Positions 15,968-23,282 of a DNA stretch of 34,785 bases are shown here, piece by piece. Position numbers and translations under genes: made by a program. The notes below the pieces were generated by a model. That model did no database searches. It was not told where the DNA came from and saw only the letters and a list, made by a program, of their open reading frames with translations. The first letter of the stretch is position 1; every line of letters begins with the position of its first letter. Source of the DNA: Rhizobium leucaenae USDA 9039 (GTDB taxonomy: Bacteria > Pseudomonadota > Alphaproteobacteria > Rhizobiales > Rhizobiaceae); NCBI RefSeq assembly GCF_000426285.1, contig NZ_AUFB01000039.1:1-34785 (forward strand), in the 5' to 3' direction.

Positions 15968-16630
15968 ATGGCAGCGAACGGCGCCCCCGAAAACCCCTAT
16001 CTTGCCGCACGCCAGGAGTGGAGCGAACGATATGGTTCCTATGTGCAGGCGGCCGCCGCGTGGCGGATCGTCGGCATTCTCGGTCTAACCATGGCGGTCA
16101 TCGGCTTCGCATATGCGATCTATCTGAGCACCCAGGTCAAGCTGGTGCCCTATATCGTCCAGGTCGACAAATTGGGCACGGCGGTGACCGCCGGTTTCCC
16201 CGAACAGATCGAATATGCGGACGTGCGGGTCGTGCGCTCCACGCTCGGCAACTTCGTCACCAGCTTCCGTTCGATCACGCCTGACGCCGTGGTGCAGAAG
16301 CAATATATCGACCGGACCTACGCGCTCCTTCGGACCTCCGATCCATCGACCGAGAAAATCAATTCGTGGTTCCGGGGCAATTCGCCTTTCGAGAAGGCAA
16401 AATCCGCCACCGTTGCCATCGAGGTCAACAATATCGTGGCACTGTCGAACCAGACCTATCAGATCGACTGGACCGAATACGAACGGGACCGCAAGGGAAA
16501 AGAAACCGGCACCCGCCGGTTTCGCGGAATCGCGACGGTGGCGCTGACTGCGCCGCAGGACGAGGCGACGATCCGCCTTAATCCGATCGGTCTTTACGTC
16601 CGGGACTTCGACTGGACGGCACAGCTTTAA
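15968..16630 (+). CDS. trbF: TrbF, VirB8-like assembly protein
   Basis: A 220-residue bitopic protein. A cytoplasmic N-terminus (NPYLAARQEWSERYGSYV) precedes one transmembrane helix (about 33-53, WRIVGILGLTMAVIGFAYAI) and a periplasmic NTF2-like VirB8 domain (KLVPYIVQVDKLG, VTSFRSITPDAVVQ, YQIDWTEYERDRKG, IGLYVRDFDWTAQL). It serves as a nucleation factor of the secretion core. It is spaced 17 bp from trbG. Confidence 0.95.
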   Translation: MAANGAPENPYLAARQEWSERYGSYVQAAAAWRIVGILGLTMAVIGFAYAIYLSTQVKLVPYIVQVDKLGTAVTAGFPEQIEYADVRVVRSTLGNFVTSFRSITPDAVVQKQYIDRTYALLRTSDPSTEKINSWFRGNSPFEKAKSATVAIEVNNIVALSNQTYQIDWTEYERDRKGKETGTRRFRGIATVALTAPQDEATIRLNPIGLYVRDFDWTAQL

Positions 16631-16647
16631 GGGCAGGGGACTTTTCA

Positions 16648-17460
16648 ATGCACAGAACAGGATTGATGGCGGCCGCCGGCTGCATGGCCGGACTCGTCTT
16701 TGTGGGTGGCACGCACGCCCAAAGCATGACGACAGAGGAGGTTAAGGCCACCAGGCTATCGAGCAAGTGGCGGGGGACAGCCGGCCTCGTCACCACCGGA
16801 CCGGACGGAAAGGTGATCTTCCTGTTCGGTGAAACGCAGCCCTCAGTCGTCTGCTCACCGCTGCAGGTCTGCGATATCGAGCTGCAGGGTGGGGAGATCG
16901 TCCGCGATGTGCTGGTCGGCGACACCGTTCGCTGGAAGGTCGAGCCGGCGACATCAGGCGCCACCGGCGGCCAGGCGATCCACCTGATCGTCAAGCCATC
17001 GGAACCCGGTCTCGTCACTTCGATGGTGGTGACGACGTCGCGTCGCACCTATCATATCCAGCTGAAATCGCATCCGAGCCAGTATATGGCCCGTGTCGGC
17101 TTCGAATATCCCGAGGACGTCTCGACCAAACTCGCCGACATCAATTCCCGGCTTGAAGCCGGCGGAATTCCGGGGACGGCGCCGGACAAGCTGAACTTCT
17201 CCTATTCGATAAGCGGTTCCGCTCCCTGGCGGCCAAAGCGGGTCTATTCGGACGGCACGAAAACCTACATCCAGTTTTCGAAATCGATTTCGGGCCAGGA
17301 TGCGCCAGTGCTCTTCGTCGTCTCCGGCGGCCAGAACCGCATCGTCAACTATCGTATGAAGAACGACATGATGGTCGTCGACTATGCGGTCGACAAGGCG
17401 ATCCTCGTCTCCGGCGTCGGCTGGCGCCAACAGAAGATCACCATCCGGCGGGGAGGCTGA
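16648..17460 (+). CDS. trbG: TrbG, VirB9-like outer core protein
   Basis: A 270-residue periplasmic protein with a signal peptide (MAAAGCMAGLVFVGGTHAQS). The N-terminal VirB9 part has VTTGPDGKVIFLFGE, and the C-terminal domain has FSYSISGSAPWRPKRVYSDG, then KTYIQF and the closing GWRQQKITIRRG. Together with TrbH and TrbI it forms the ring complex spanning the periplasm. trbH follows 3 bp after the stop. Confidence 0.95.
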   Translation: MHRTGLMAAAGCMAGLVFVGGTHAQSMTTEEVKATRLSSKWRGTAGLVTTGPDGKVIFLFGETQPSVVCSPLQVCDIELQGGEIVRDVLVGDTVRWKVEPATSGATGGQAIHLIVKPSEPGLVTSMVVTTSRRTYHIQLKSHPSQYMARVGFEYPEDVSTKLADINSRLEAGGIPGTAPDKLNFSYSISGSAPWRPKRVYSDGTKTYIQFSKSISGQDAPVLFVVSGGQNRIVNYRMKNDMMVVDYAVDKAILVSGVGWRQQKITIRRGG

Positions 17461-17463
17461 ACC

Positions 17464-17901
17464 ATGCGCAAGCTTCTCCTCTTCATCATTGCTGCCAGTT
17501 TTCTTGCCGGCTGCCAAACGGCCGAAGATGGATTGACCACGAACTCCACACCCGTTGCGCTCACCGGCCCGGCCGCCAGTGCCATTGCCGGTGACATGGC
17601 GAGCCGGCTCGCAGAGCAGATCGGCCCCGCCGGCACAACGACGCTTAAGATGGAACAGGACTCGTCCGATTTTGCGGTGGCACTCGAAGCGGCACTGAAG
17701 GGCTGGGGCTATACGGTGATCACCGACGGCAAGGTCGGCAAGGACGTCAAACCGGTCGAGCTCGCCTATTCGATCGATGGCGCCGGCGGTCAGGTGCTTG
17801 CAAGCCTCTCAACGCCATCAATCGCGATTGGGCGAGCCTATTCGACATCGGCGGCCGGCGCCACGCCGGCGAGCCCGCTCTCGATCCTGCAGCGAAACTG
17901 A
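17464..17901 (+). CDS. trbH: TrbH, outer membrane lipoprotein (VirB7-like)
   Basis: A 145-residue lipoprotein. The lipobox LAGC places the lipidated cysteine at residue 17 after a short hydrophobic signal (MRKLLLFIIAASF). The mature part includes ALTGPAASAIAGDMASRLAE and a short C-terminal domain (LEAALKGWGYTVITDGK). It occupies the trbH position between trbG and trbI and would stabilise the outer ring. It is 3 bp from trbG and 11 bp from trbI. Confidence 0.93.
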   Translation: MRKLLLFIIAASFLAGCQTAEDGLTTNSTPVALTGPAASAIAGDMASRLAEQIGPAGTTTLKMEQDSSDFAVALEAALKGWGYTVITDGKVGKDVKPVELAYSIDGAGGQVLASLSTPSIAIGRAYSTSAAGATPASPLSILQRN

Positions 17902-17912
17902 GGGAGGCGAGA

Positions 17913-19205
17913 ATGGTCCAATCTCTGCAACTCGGTGCCTCCACTCAGGCCAACGCTCAGAACGGCATGCGCCGCCTCAATCGGCTGCCGATCGTCGTCG
18001 CGATCATCGTCGTCGCGCTGTTTGTGGGCGTTGTCGTGATCGGACTGTCTTGGCGCGGCTTGGGGTTCAACCGCAGCAGCGATATCGACAGCGCATCGAA
18101 TACACCGGCAACCAACTTCGGTGACCAGCTCAAACGCGGCGTCACCGACGGCATCATCGGCGAGCCGGTCGAACGCGAAGCATTCCAGCCAACGCCCGCC
18201 GTCGAACAGAAGGTCGAGAAGGAAACGCCTGTCGTCGACCGGCCGCCCATCGAGCGGCAAGAACGACGCTCACAGCTCGAATCCGAAGCAGAATGGAAAG
18301 CTCGCCTGAAGCGTGAACAGGACGAACAGTATATCCGCGAGGCCCAGCGCCAGCGTATGGCCCGGCTGCAGGCCCGGGCAACGGCGCTTGAGTCACCTCT
18401 GAAGGTCGATATCTCGGATGTCGACAAGACGACGAACATCACCGATTCTAGCCGGCAGAACACGACGGCAACTGCGAACAATGCGTCCGACCTCTATGCA
18501 GCCGCCATGAAATCCGGCCTCATGGATCAGAACGTAGATCCCAATGCCCAGACTTCGAAGGAGGACTTCTTCAACCAGGACATCAAGGACCTCGGCTATC
18601 TCCCGAACAAAGTCGTTCCCCAGTTTTCGCCATACGAGTTGAAGCGCGGATCAGTCATTCCCGCAACGCTCATCACTGGTTTGAATTCCGATCTGCCCGG
18701 GCGGATCACGGCGCAGGTCAGCCAGAACGTCTACGACAGCGCGACCGGCCATCGTCTTCTCATTCCGCAAGGGGCGAAGCTCTTCGGCCGTTATGACTCC
18801 AAGATTTCTTTCGGGCAAGAGCGGGTGCTGGTCGTCTGGACAGACTTGATCTTTCCCAACGGCTCGACCCTTCAGATCGGCGGCATGGCCGGTACGGATG
18901 CGGAAGGATATGGCGGCTTCAAGGACAAGGTCGATCGGCATCTCTGGCGCACGTGGAGTTCAGCCGCACTTGTGGCGCTGATTGGCACGGGTATCGATAT
19001 GTCGATGCCGGAGAGCTCGACGCTTGCGACACAGGATACAGCGTCGGATGCAGCACGACGGAACTTCGCCGAGAGTTTCGGCCGCGTCGCCGAGCAGACG
19101 ATCTCCAAGAACCTCAATGTGCAGCCGACGATCAACGTTCGACCAGGTTATCGTTTCAATGTCCTGGTTGATCAGGATATCATCTTCCCCGCGGTCTACC
19201 GCTGA
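17913..19205 (+). CDS. trbI: TrbI, VirB10-like core protein
   Basis: A 430-residue VirB10/TrbI protein. There is a single membrane helix near residues 26-46 (PIVVAIIVVALFVGVVVIGL), a long charged and variable periplasmic linker (about 60-210, rich in E/R/Q), then the conserved barrel domain (LKRGSVIPATLITGLNSDLPG, LIPQGAKLFGRYDSK, VWTDLIFPNGSTLQ, and the closing RPGYRFNVLVDQDIIFP). It links inner and outer membranes in the Trb channel. It is the last gene of the traI-trb operon; 186 bp without a clear terminator separate it from traR. Confidence 0.96.
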   Translation: MVQSLQLGASTQANAQNGMRRLNRLPIVVAIIVVALFVGVVVIGLSWRGLGFNRSSDIDSASNTPATNFGDQLKRGVTDGIIGEPVEREAFQPTPAVEQKVEKETPVVDRPPIERQERRSQLESEAEWKARLKREQDEQYIREAQRQRMARLQARATALESPLKVDISDVDKTTNITDSSRQNTTATANNASDLYAAAMKSGLMDQNVDPNAQTSKEDFFNQDIKDLGYLPNKVVPQFSPYELKRGSVIPATLITGLNSDLPGRITAQVSQNVYDSATGHRLLIPQGAKLFGRYDSKISFGQERVLVVWTDLIFPNGSTLQIGGMAGTDAEGYGGFKDKVDRHLWRTWSSAALVALIGTGIDMSMPESSTLATQDTASDAARRNFAESFGRVAEQTISKNLNVQPTINVRPGYRFNVLVDQDIIFPAVYR

Positions 19206-19391
19206 GCCGCGGGCGCCAAGTTGGTTTGCGTGCGTGTATTTGCTGTTGTGCAGCAACCACACATAGGAAAATTCCTTCCATCAACAGTCAACTTTTTAGT
19301 TTTGCAGCACTTGAAACATCTGCCCTTCACGCGCACGTAAGCTGCCGAGCAGGAATTTGACGCGTTGCGTCCAGTTGCTTGGAGGCTTCAA

Positions 19392-20093
19392 TTGAATCAG
19401 TGGTTTGAGCGTTTGAGCGAGCAAGTTGCACTCTCACAGGACGAGCCTGCGGTCAGGTCGACACTACAAAGGTTGACCTACGAAGCGGGCTTCAATGCTT
19501 ACGCCTATCTCAGTTTCCAGGCGGAAACGCAGACCGCTGTTTCCAACTATCCGGAAGAATGGCAGCAGCGATATTTCGATCTTAGCTACGCTTCGATCGA
19601 TCCCGTCATTCGAACAGCCAGAGATCGCCAGGAAGCGTTTGCCTGGTCGAACGTCGCGACCGGCCGGACGAGCAAGGAGCGCCGAAAGTTTTTCGGGGAG
19701 GCCGCAGAATTTGGGATCCGGTCGGGGATTACGGTTCCTATCAAGACGGGCTTCGGCCGGATGGCGATGCTCACGCTTGCCTCGAGCGAAGTGGGCTTTG
19801 CCGAAGCACAGGTCCTCAATCCAGTCGGCGCTGCGGCCTCCTTCGGTCAGGTGCATTCCCGATTGGAATTGATGCGGTTGCGGCCTACGCGTCGCAGCAA
19901 CATACGCCTGAAATCCGACGAACTGACCTGCCTCAGGTGGTCGGCCGAAGGCAAGTCAATGAAGGCCATCGCAATCATCGAAAACACGACTTACGCGAAT
20001 GTCTGCTTCTTCCTGCGCAACGCCAAGAGCGCACTCGGAGCCTCGACCCTTCCGCAGGCGACCGCCTTGGCGAAGGAGTTCGGCTTGATCTGA
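19392..20093 (+). CDS. traR: TraR, LuxR-type quorum-sensing activator of conjugation
   Basis: A 233-residue LuxR-family regulator. I chose the TTG at 19392 because GGAGG lies at 6-bp spacing and the numbering then equals that of Ti TraR; an upstream TTG at 19365 would add nine unmatched residues. The ligand-pocket residues are in place: Y53, W57, Y61, D70 (SIDPVIRTA), W85 (FAWSN) and G112 (RSGITVP). The C-terminal helix-turn-helix spans about 173-220 (LKSDELTCLRWSAEGKSMKAI). It should bind the TraI pheromone, dimerise and activate tra/trb/rep promoters. It converges with traM, with 7 bp between the stops. Confidence 0.95.
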   Translation: MNQWFERLSEQVALSQDEPAVRSTLQRLTYEAGFNAYAYLSFQAETQTAVSNYPEEWQQRYFDLSYASIDPVIRTARDRQEAFAWSNVATGRTSKERRKFFGEAAEFGIRSGITVPIKTGFGRMAMLTLASSEVGFAEAQVLNPVGAAASFGQVHSRLELMRLRPTRRSNIRLKSDELTCLRWSAEGKSMKAIAIIENTTYANVCFFLRNAKSALGASTLPQATALAKEFGLI

Positions 20094-20100
20094 CGAAAGC

Positions 20101-20430
20101 TCAGTGAGACGTCGACTTGGGAATTTCTGGAATGTAGCCCAGGACATCGAGAAGCGTTGATACGACCGTCTGCTGCGCGTGAACGGCGATCATCGCGGAA
20201 ATATACGTCCGCCTGTTTTCCGTGAGCTCGATTTGATCCGTCCCCGAGTCCAGCGAAGATTCGATCCGAACCGCTTCGTCACGCAGGCGACGATGCTTCT
20301 CGATTTCTTCGACGACGAACCGCTCGATCTCGTCGGGCCTGAGGCCATCCATCAGACCGATGAGCGGCCTCAACACCAACTTTTCGCCCGAGACGAGATC
20401 GTTGCGTTTCGCGCCCGCTCTATCCACCAA
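20101..20430 (-). CDS. traM: TraM, antiactivator of TraR
   Basis: A protein of up to 109 residues with the TraM signature ELRPLIGL-like LVLRPLIGLMDGLRPDEIE, the helical pair EIEKHRRLRDEA, and the C-terminal YISAMIAVHAQQTVVSTLLDVLGYIP. TraM binds TraR and blocks DNA binding, setting the quorum threshold. The start is uncertain: TTG at 20430 has AAGGGG 8 bp upstream, GTG one codon later is possible, and the family-conserved part begins near residue 15. Convergent placement with traR is standard for this group. Confidence 0.93.
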   Translation of the reverse strand: MVDRAGAKRNDLVSGEKLVLRPLIGLMDGLRPDEIERFVVEEIEKHRRLRDEAVRIESSLDSGTDQIELTENRRTYISAMIAVHAQQTVVSTLLDVLGYIPEIPKSTSH

Positions 20431-20592
20431 TATTCGCCCCTTGCGGTCCGTCTACGCATTGAATCGTCAAGACATCCAGGGAGGGCGAAGCCGTACTTCG
20501 ACCCAAATTTGCCCCGGGTGCATCGCGCACCCTGCGACTACTAACCAATTTCGTCCTTCACGCAAAGGGCAGGAGTCATGGCTCAGTGGCGC

Positions 20593-20631
20593 GTTTACAT
20601 ACTATAGTTGATAAACTTAAAGTGTGTAAAC
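20593..20631. promoter_or_regulatory. Inverted repeat upstream of the XRE regulator gene
   Basis: GTTTACA (20593-20599) and TGTAAAC (20625-20631) form a perfect 7-bp inverted repeat around a 25-bp AT-rich spacer, the most AT-rich spot of the neighbourhood, just upstream of the XRE gene. TTTACA in the left arm could serve as a -35. Autoregulation by the XRE protein is a plausible reading but is not shown. Confidence 0.45.
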
Positions 20632-20646
20632 GACGATCTTCGGCGC

Positions 20647-20889
20647 ATGGATATGCGCAAACTGGTCGGCTCGAACTTCGCGCGCCTCCGTCGGGAGAAA
20701 GGCCTGACGCAGGAGCAGGTCGAATTGCGATCAGGCATTAGCCAGCAGTATCTGAGCGGTCTCGAACACGGCCGGCGTAACCCGTCGATCATTACCCTCT
20801 ACGAACTCGCTCAAGCGCTTGAGGTCAGTCACGTTGATCTAGTCATGCCGATTGGTGACGCCGACCTCGATGTGAAAGCCGACCAATGA
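20647..20889 (+). CDS. XRE-family helix-turn-helix regulator
   Basis: An 80-residue protein that is almost entirely a Cro/C1-type helix-turn-helix: VGSNFARLRREKGLTQEQVE, then SGISQQYLSGLEHGRRNPS, then ITLYELAQALEV. The ATG at 20647 is preferred because the homologous domain begins there; a second ATG two codons later is equally possible and an upstream TTG at 20608 lies inside the dyad region. It does not belong to the usual tra gene set and, together with the ATPase gene beyond it, interrupts the traM-traH interval. Its target is unknown; the dyad at 20593-20631 is a candidate operator. Confidence 0.82.
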   Translation: MDMRKLVGSNFARLRREKGLTQEQVELRSGISQQYLSGLEHGRRNPSIITLYELAQALEVSHVDLVMPIGDADLDVKADQ

Positions 20890-20966
20890 AGTGGCTCGCC
20901 TGAAGGCCAGCCGATCCTTTGAGACCGCTCTTCATGGTGAAAATGCGGCTCTTCGTGGGTGGAAGC

Positions 20967-21023
20967 TTTCAATGAGCCGCCGTGTCAATTTCAATTGGTC
21001 ATGCCTTAACTTTCAATTGGTCA
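20967..21023. repeat. Three 22-bp-phased TTTCAATTGG repeats, possible insertion-sequence end remnant
   Basis: TTTCAATTGGTCA occurs at 20989-21001 and again at 21011-21023, exactly 22 bp apart, and a degenerate copy TTTCAATGAG stands one period earlier at 20967. The gap between the XRE and ATPase genes (20890-21173) holds nothing else. Multiple short repeats of this kind are found at the ends of IS21-like and Tn7-like elements, and a TG-starting terminus at 20983 would fit IS21, but no transposase gene is present. Confidence 0.5.
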
Positions 21024-21173
21024 CTCTGCCGCCCTTGCGGTCGCGATATGAAAAATGGGCTTGCCGTACTGGTGCTCCTGGCGATCGCAGATCGAACGGG
21101 GATGAGTGTCATTCTTCAAAACTGGCGCGAATAGTCCCGTCCCCCTTGACCCCCGACGCTGCTCGTTCGCGGC

Positions 21174-22424
21174 TCACATTGTCCATAGAAGAGATAGCGG
21201 GGCTGCTTGGAGCTTTTCTCCAAATGGCGTCACTCGGTCGTGGTCGTGTAAGACGAGCCCTCGCACGAAACGATCGCCGACCGCCTCTTGTAACTGGCGC
21301 AATCCCCGAAAATCGTCAGACTTCACTGTTGCTGACGCCTTAACTTCTATCCCGACAATTCGGCCGCGCCGATCCTCGATGATGACATCGACTTCATCTC
21401 GGTCTCGCGTCCGGTAGTGGGAGAAGGAAAAGCGCCGGTCTGACCATGACGCCAGCTTCAGCAATTCTGAAACCACGAAGCTCTCAAGCAGAGCGCCAAA
21501 ACGACCTTTGTCGACGCGTAACGCATCCGCTTCATCCTCTCGCAACGTCGCAAGCAGCCCTGTGTCCAGAAAGTGAAGCTTTGGTGTCTTGACGAGCCGG
21601 CTCAAGCGGTTGTTGGACCACGGGACAAGTGTCCTGATCAGAAAGAGGCGCTCAAGGATAGCAACGTATTTCTGTGCGGTGATGCTCGACAAGCTGAGTG
21701 CAGCGCCGAAACTGCTGTGATTGACCAATTGTCCGGCGTGTTCCGCCAGGACCTCGAGCAGCCGCGGAAGCCGGTCCAACTGATCGATGTTGGCGATATC
21801 ACGCACGTCGCGGTCGAGGATCAATTTCACATAATCTTCAAGCCAAGCAGTCCGCCGGCCGGGCGTCGGCCGACGCAAGGCTTCGGGATAGCCACCCTGT
21901 AGTACCGTCAACAACAGGTCGTCACCAACCACGGTGTCTTCCCCGGCGGAAGGCTCATCTCCGGCAAACAGCCGATCCAGAAGACGACCGGGTGTGGATC
22001 GGATTTCAGATTGGGCAAATGGCAATAACGGGACGACGGCCATTCGGCCGGCGAGCGAATCTGCAATCGCCGGAACGGTGGCCAGATTGGCTGAGCCCGT
22101 GAGCAAGAACCGTCCCGGCTCGTCATCGCGATCAACGCTTTCCTTGATCGCCAGTATCAGTTCGGGCGCCCGTTGCACCTCATCGATCACGGCCCGTTTG
22201 ATGCCGCGGATAAAGCCGATTGGATCGGTCCTTGCTGCATTCAGCGTACCGACATCGTCGAGGGAGATAAATGGACGATCGGAGCCAGAGACCTGTCGCG
22301 CAAGCGTTGTTTTTCCGGCTTGCCGCGGGCCGGCGATGAGCACGACGCGTGTGTCAGTCAGCGCCGTTTCCACGATCTGTCGGGCTTTTCGTTCAATCAG
22401 CTTTTTCGGCGGCGAATCTGTCAT
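21174..22424 (-). CDS. AAA-family ATPase with DUF4143 C-terminal domain
   Basis: A 416-residue protein of the AAA_14/DUF4143 type. Walker A is LIAGPRQAGKTTLARQ (about 29-44), Walker B AVIDEVQRAPELI (about 78-90), then RFLLTGSANL and DSLAGRM as sensor-like segments. The C-terminal half includes a nuclease-fold-like stretch RDEVDVIIEDRRGRIVGIEVKAS, where D and E-x-K are spaced as in PD-(D/E)xK cores. The family is widespread and of unclear role. It lies between traM and the tra operon, outside the usual plasmid backbone, and its promoter side carries four 22-bp-phased repeats (22425-22512). It is probably an inserted accessory gene. Confidence 0.9.
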   Translation of the reverse strand: MTDSPPKKLIERKARQIVETALTDTRVVLIAGPRQAGKTTLARQVSGSDRPFISLDDVGTLNAARTDPIGFIRGIKRAVIDEVQRAPELILAIKESVDRDDEPGRFLLTGSANLATVPAIADSLAGRMAVVPLLPFAQSEIRSTPGRLLDRLFAGDEPSAGEDTVVGDDLLLTVLQGGYPEALRRPTPGRRTAWLEDYVKLILDRDVRDIANIDQLDRLPRLLEVLAEHAGQLVNHSSFGAALSLSSITAQKYVAILERLFLIRTLVPWSNNRLSRLVKTPKLHFLDTGLLATLREDEADALRVDKGRFGALLESFVVSELLKLASWSDRRFSFSHYRTRDRDEVDVIIEDRRGRIVGIEVKASATVKSDDFRGLRQLQEAVGDRFVRGLVLHDHDRVTPFGEKLQAAPLSLLWTM

Positions 22425-22512
22425 CGGCTAAGATTAACCGAGTTCTCGGCTAATTTAAAGCACGCGTCCGGCGGATTTTAATTCACGGTGCGGCTAATTA
22501 ATAGCAGGGGCA
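22425..22512. repeat. Four 22-bp tandem phased repeats abutting the ATPase gene start
   Basis: Units start at 22425, 22447, 22469 and 22491 with CGGCTAAGATTAA, CGGCTAATTTAAA, CGGCGGATTTTAA and CGGCTAATTAATA. The period is exactly 22 bp and the rest of each unit diverges. They begin directly before the ATPase start codon, so they lie in its leader or promoter. A dyad CCGAGTTCTCGG at 22438-22449 overlaps the first two units. Likely protein-binding sites on one face of the helix; the binder is unknown. Confidence 0.6.
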
Positions 22513-22527
22513 GCTCAGTCCGTGGCG

Positions 22528-22547
22528 CCCCTGTCAAATTACAGGGG
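22528..22547. other. Short hairpin downstream of traH
   Basis: CCCCTGT and ACAGGGG form a perfect 7-bp stem with a 6-nt loop CAAATT, about 110 bp past the traH stop. On the minus strand no T-tract follows, so a classical terminator for traAFBH is not shown. The rest of the 22513-22658 gap is AT-rich with no recognisable gene. Confidence 0.35.
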
Positions 22548-22658
22548 TTTGCCGCAGGACCCCGGGAATTACACTAATATCATGCATTTGAAGCACTAAT
22601 TTTCTGCATTGGCCCCAATTAAAATAAACATCGGCGGCCGAATGGGACGAGCCGCGCG

Positions 22659-23267
22659 TTAATGCTGGCCACCGATCCGAGAGAGATCGATCCGGATACC
22701 AGCGTCATGCACGTTCGGTTGGGCAGACGCGGCTGGCTCGACAGGTTGATCGGCCGGCGTCGACGCATCGCGCTCGACGGCACTGTTGGGCTGCTCGGCT
22801 ACCGGGCCGCCCGGATCCTCCGCCTGAAACACGCTCTCGCCCTCGAACTCGCCCGTCTTCCAGGCATAGACGGCGTCATCGAATATCTGAGGGAAGACCT
22901 CCTCGCTCTTGGGGTTTCCGTACCACTTGGTCACAATCCGGAGGATCTTGGCGAACATTGCCGTTCCCATGCGAAGATTGGCACACGGCTCGACAAGGTC
23001 GGGTTTCAGCTCGGAGGCGTCGCTGGCGCCGACGCCAGCCGGAAACTGTGTCAGGCCAACCCGAACCACCGCATGCCCGACATTCTGCCGAATGATCTCC
23101 ACCGCCTCGTTGGCCGACCTCGCCTTCGGAACGAGGAGCAGTCGCCCGCCCGATTTCACCGTTATGGCGAGGGGGTCAGGAGACCCGACAGCATTGACGA
23201 ATTGCTCGACAATCGCCGGCTTCAGGGAAGGTTCGGCGCATTCTTTGATCAGGGCAGCGTCCAGCAT
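22659..23267 (-). CDS. traH: TraH, conjugal transfer protein
   Basis: A 202-residue protein closely matching Ti-type TraH, with PSLKPAIVEQFVNAVGSPDP, AITVKSGGRLLLVPK, HAVVRVGLTQFPAGVG, and NLRMGTAMFAKILRIVTKWY in order. The last 50 residues are a variable Pro/Ala/acidic tail. Its biochemical role is not established. It is the last gene of the minus-strand traAFBH operon, 15 bp after traB. Confidence 0.93.
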   Translation of the reverse strand: MLDAALIKECAEPSLKPAIVEQFVNAVGSPDPLAITVKSGGRLLLVPKARSANEAVEIIRQNVGHAVVRVGLTQFPAGVGASDASELKPDLVEPCANLRMGTAMFAKILRIVTKWYGNPKSEEVFPQIFDDAVYAWKTGEFEGESVFQAEDPGGPVAEQPNSAVERDASTPADQPVEPAASAQPNVHDAGIRIDLSRIGGQH

Positions 23268-23282
23268 GACGTCTCCAAAATT

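Noticed and set aside
19240..19276. Dyads TTGCTG/CAGCAA and AGGAA/TTCCT between trbI and traR as terminator or operator
   Set aside because: Stems are short and no T-tract follows, and neither matches the TraR-like box; too weak to annotate.
20891..21173. Frame after the XRE gene as a possible coding gene
   Set aside because: Its translation is low-complexity without motifs and it runs through the phased repeats; treated as non-coding.
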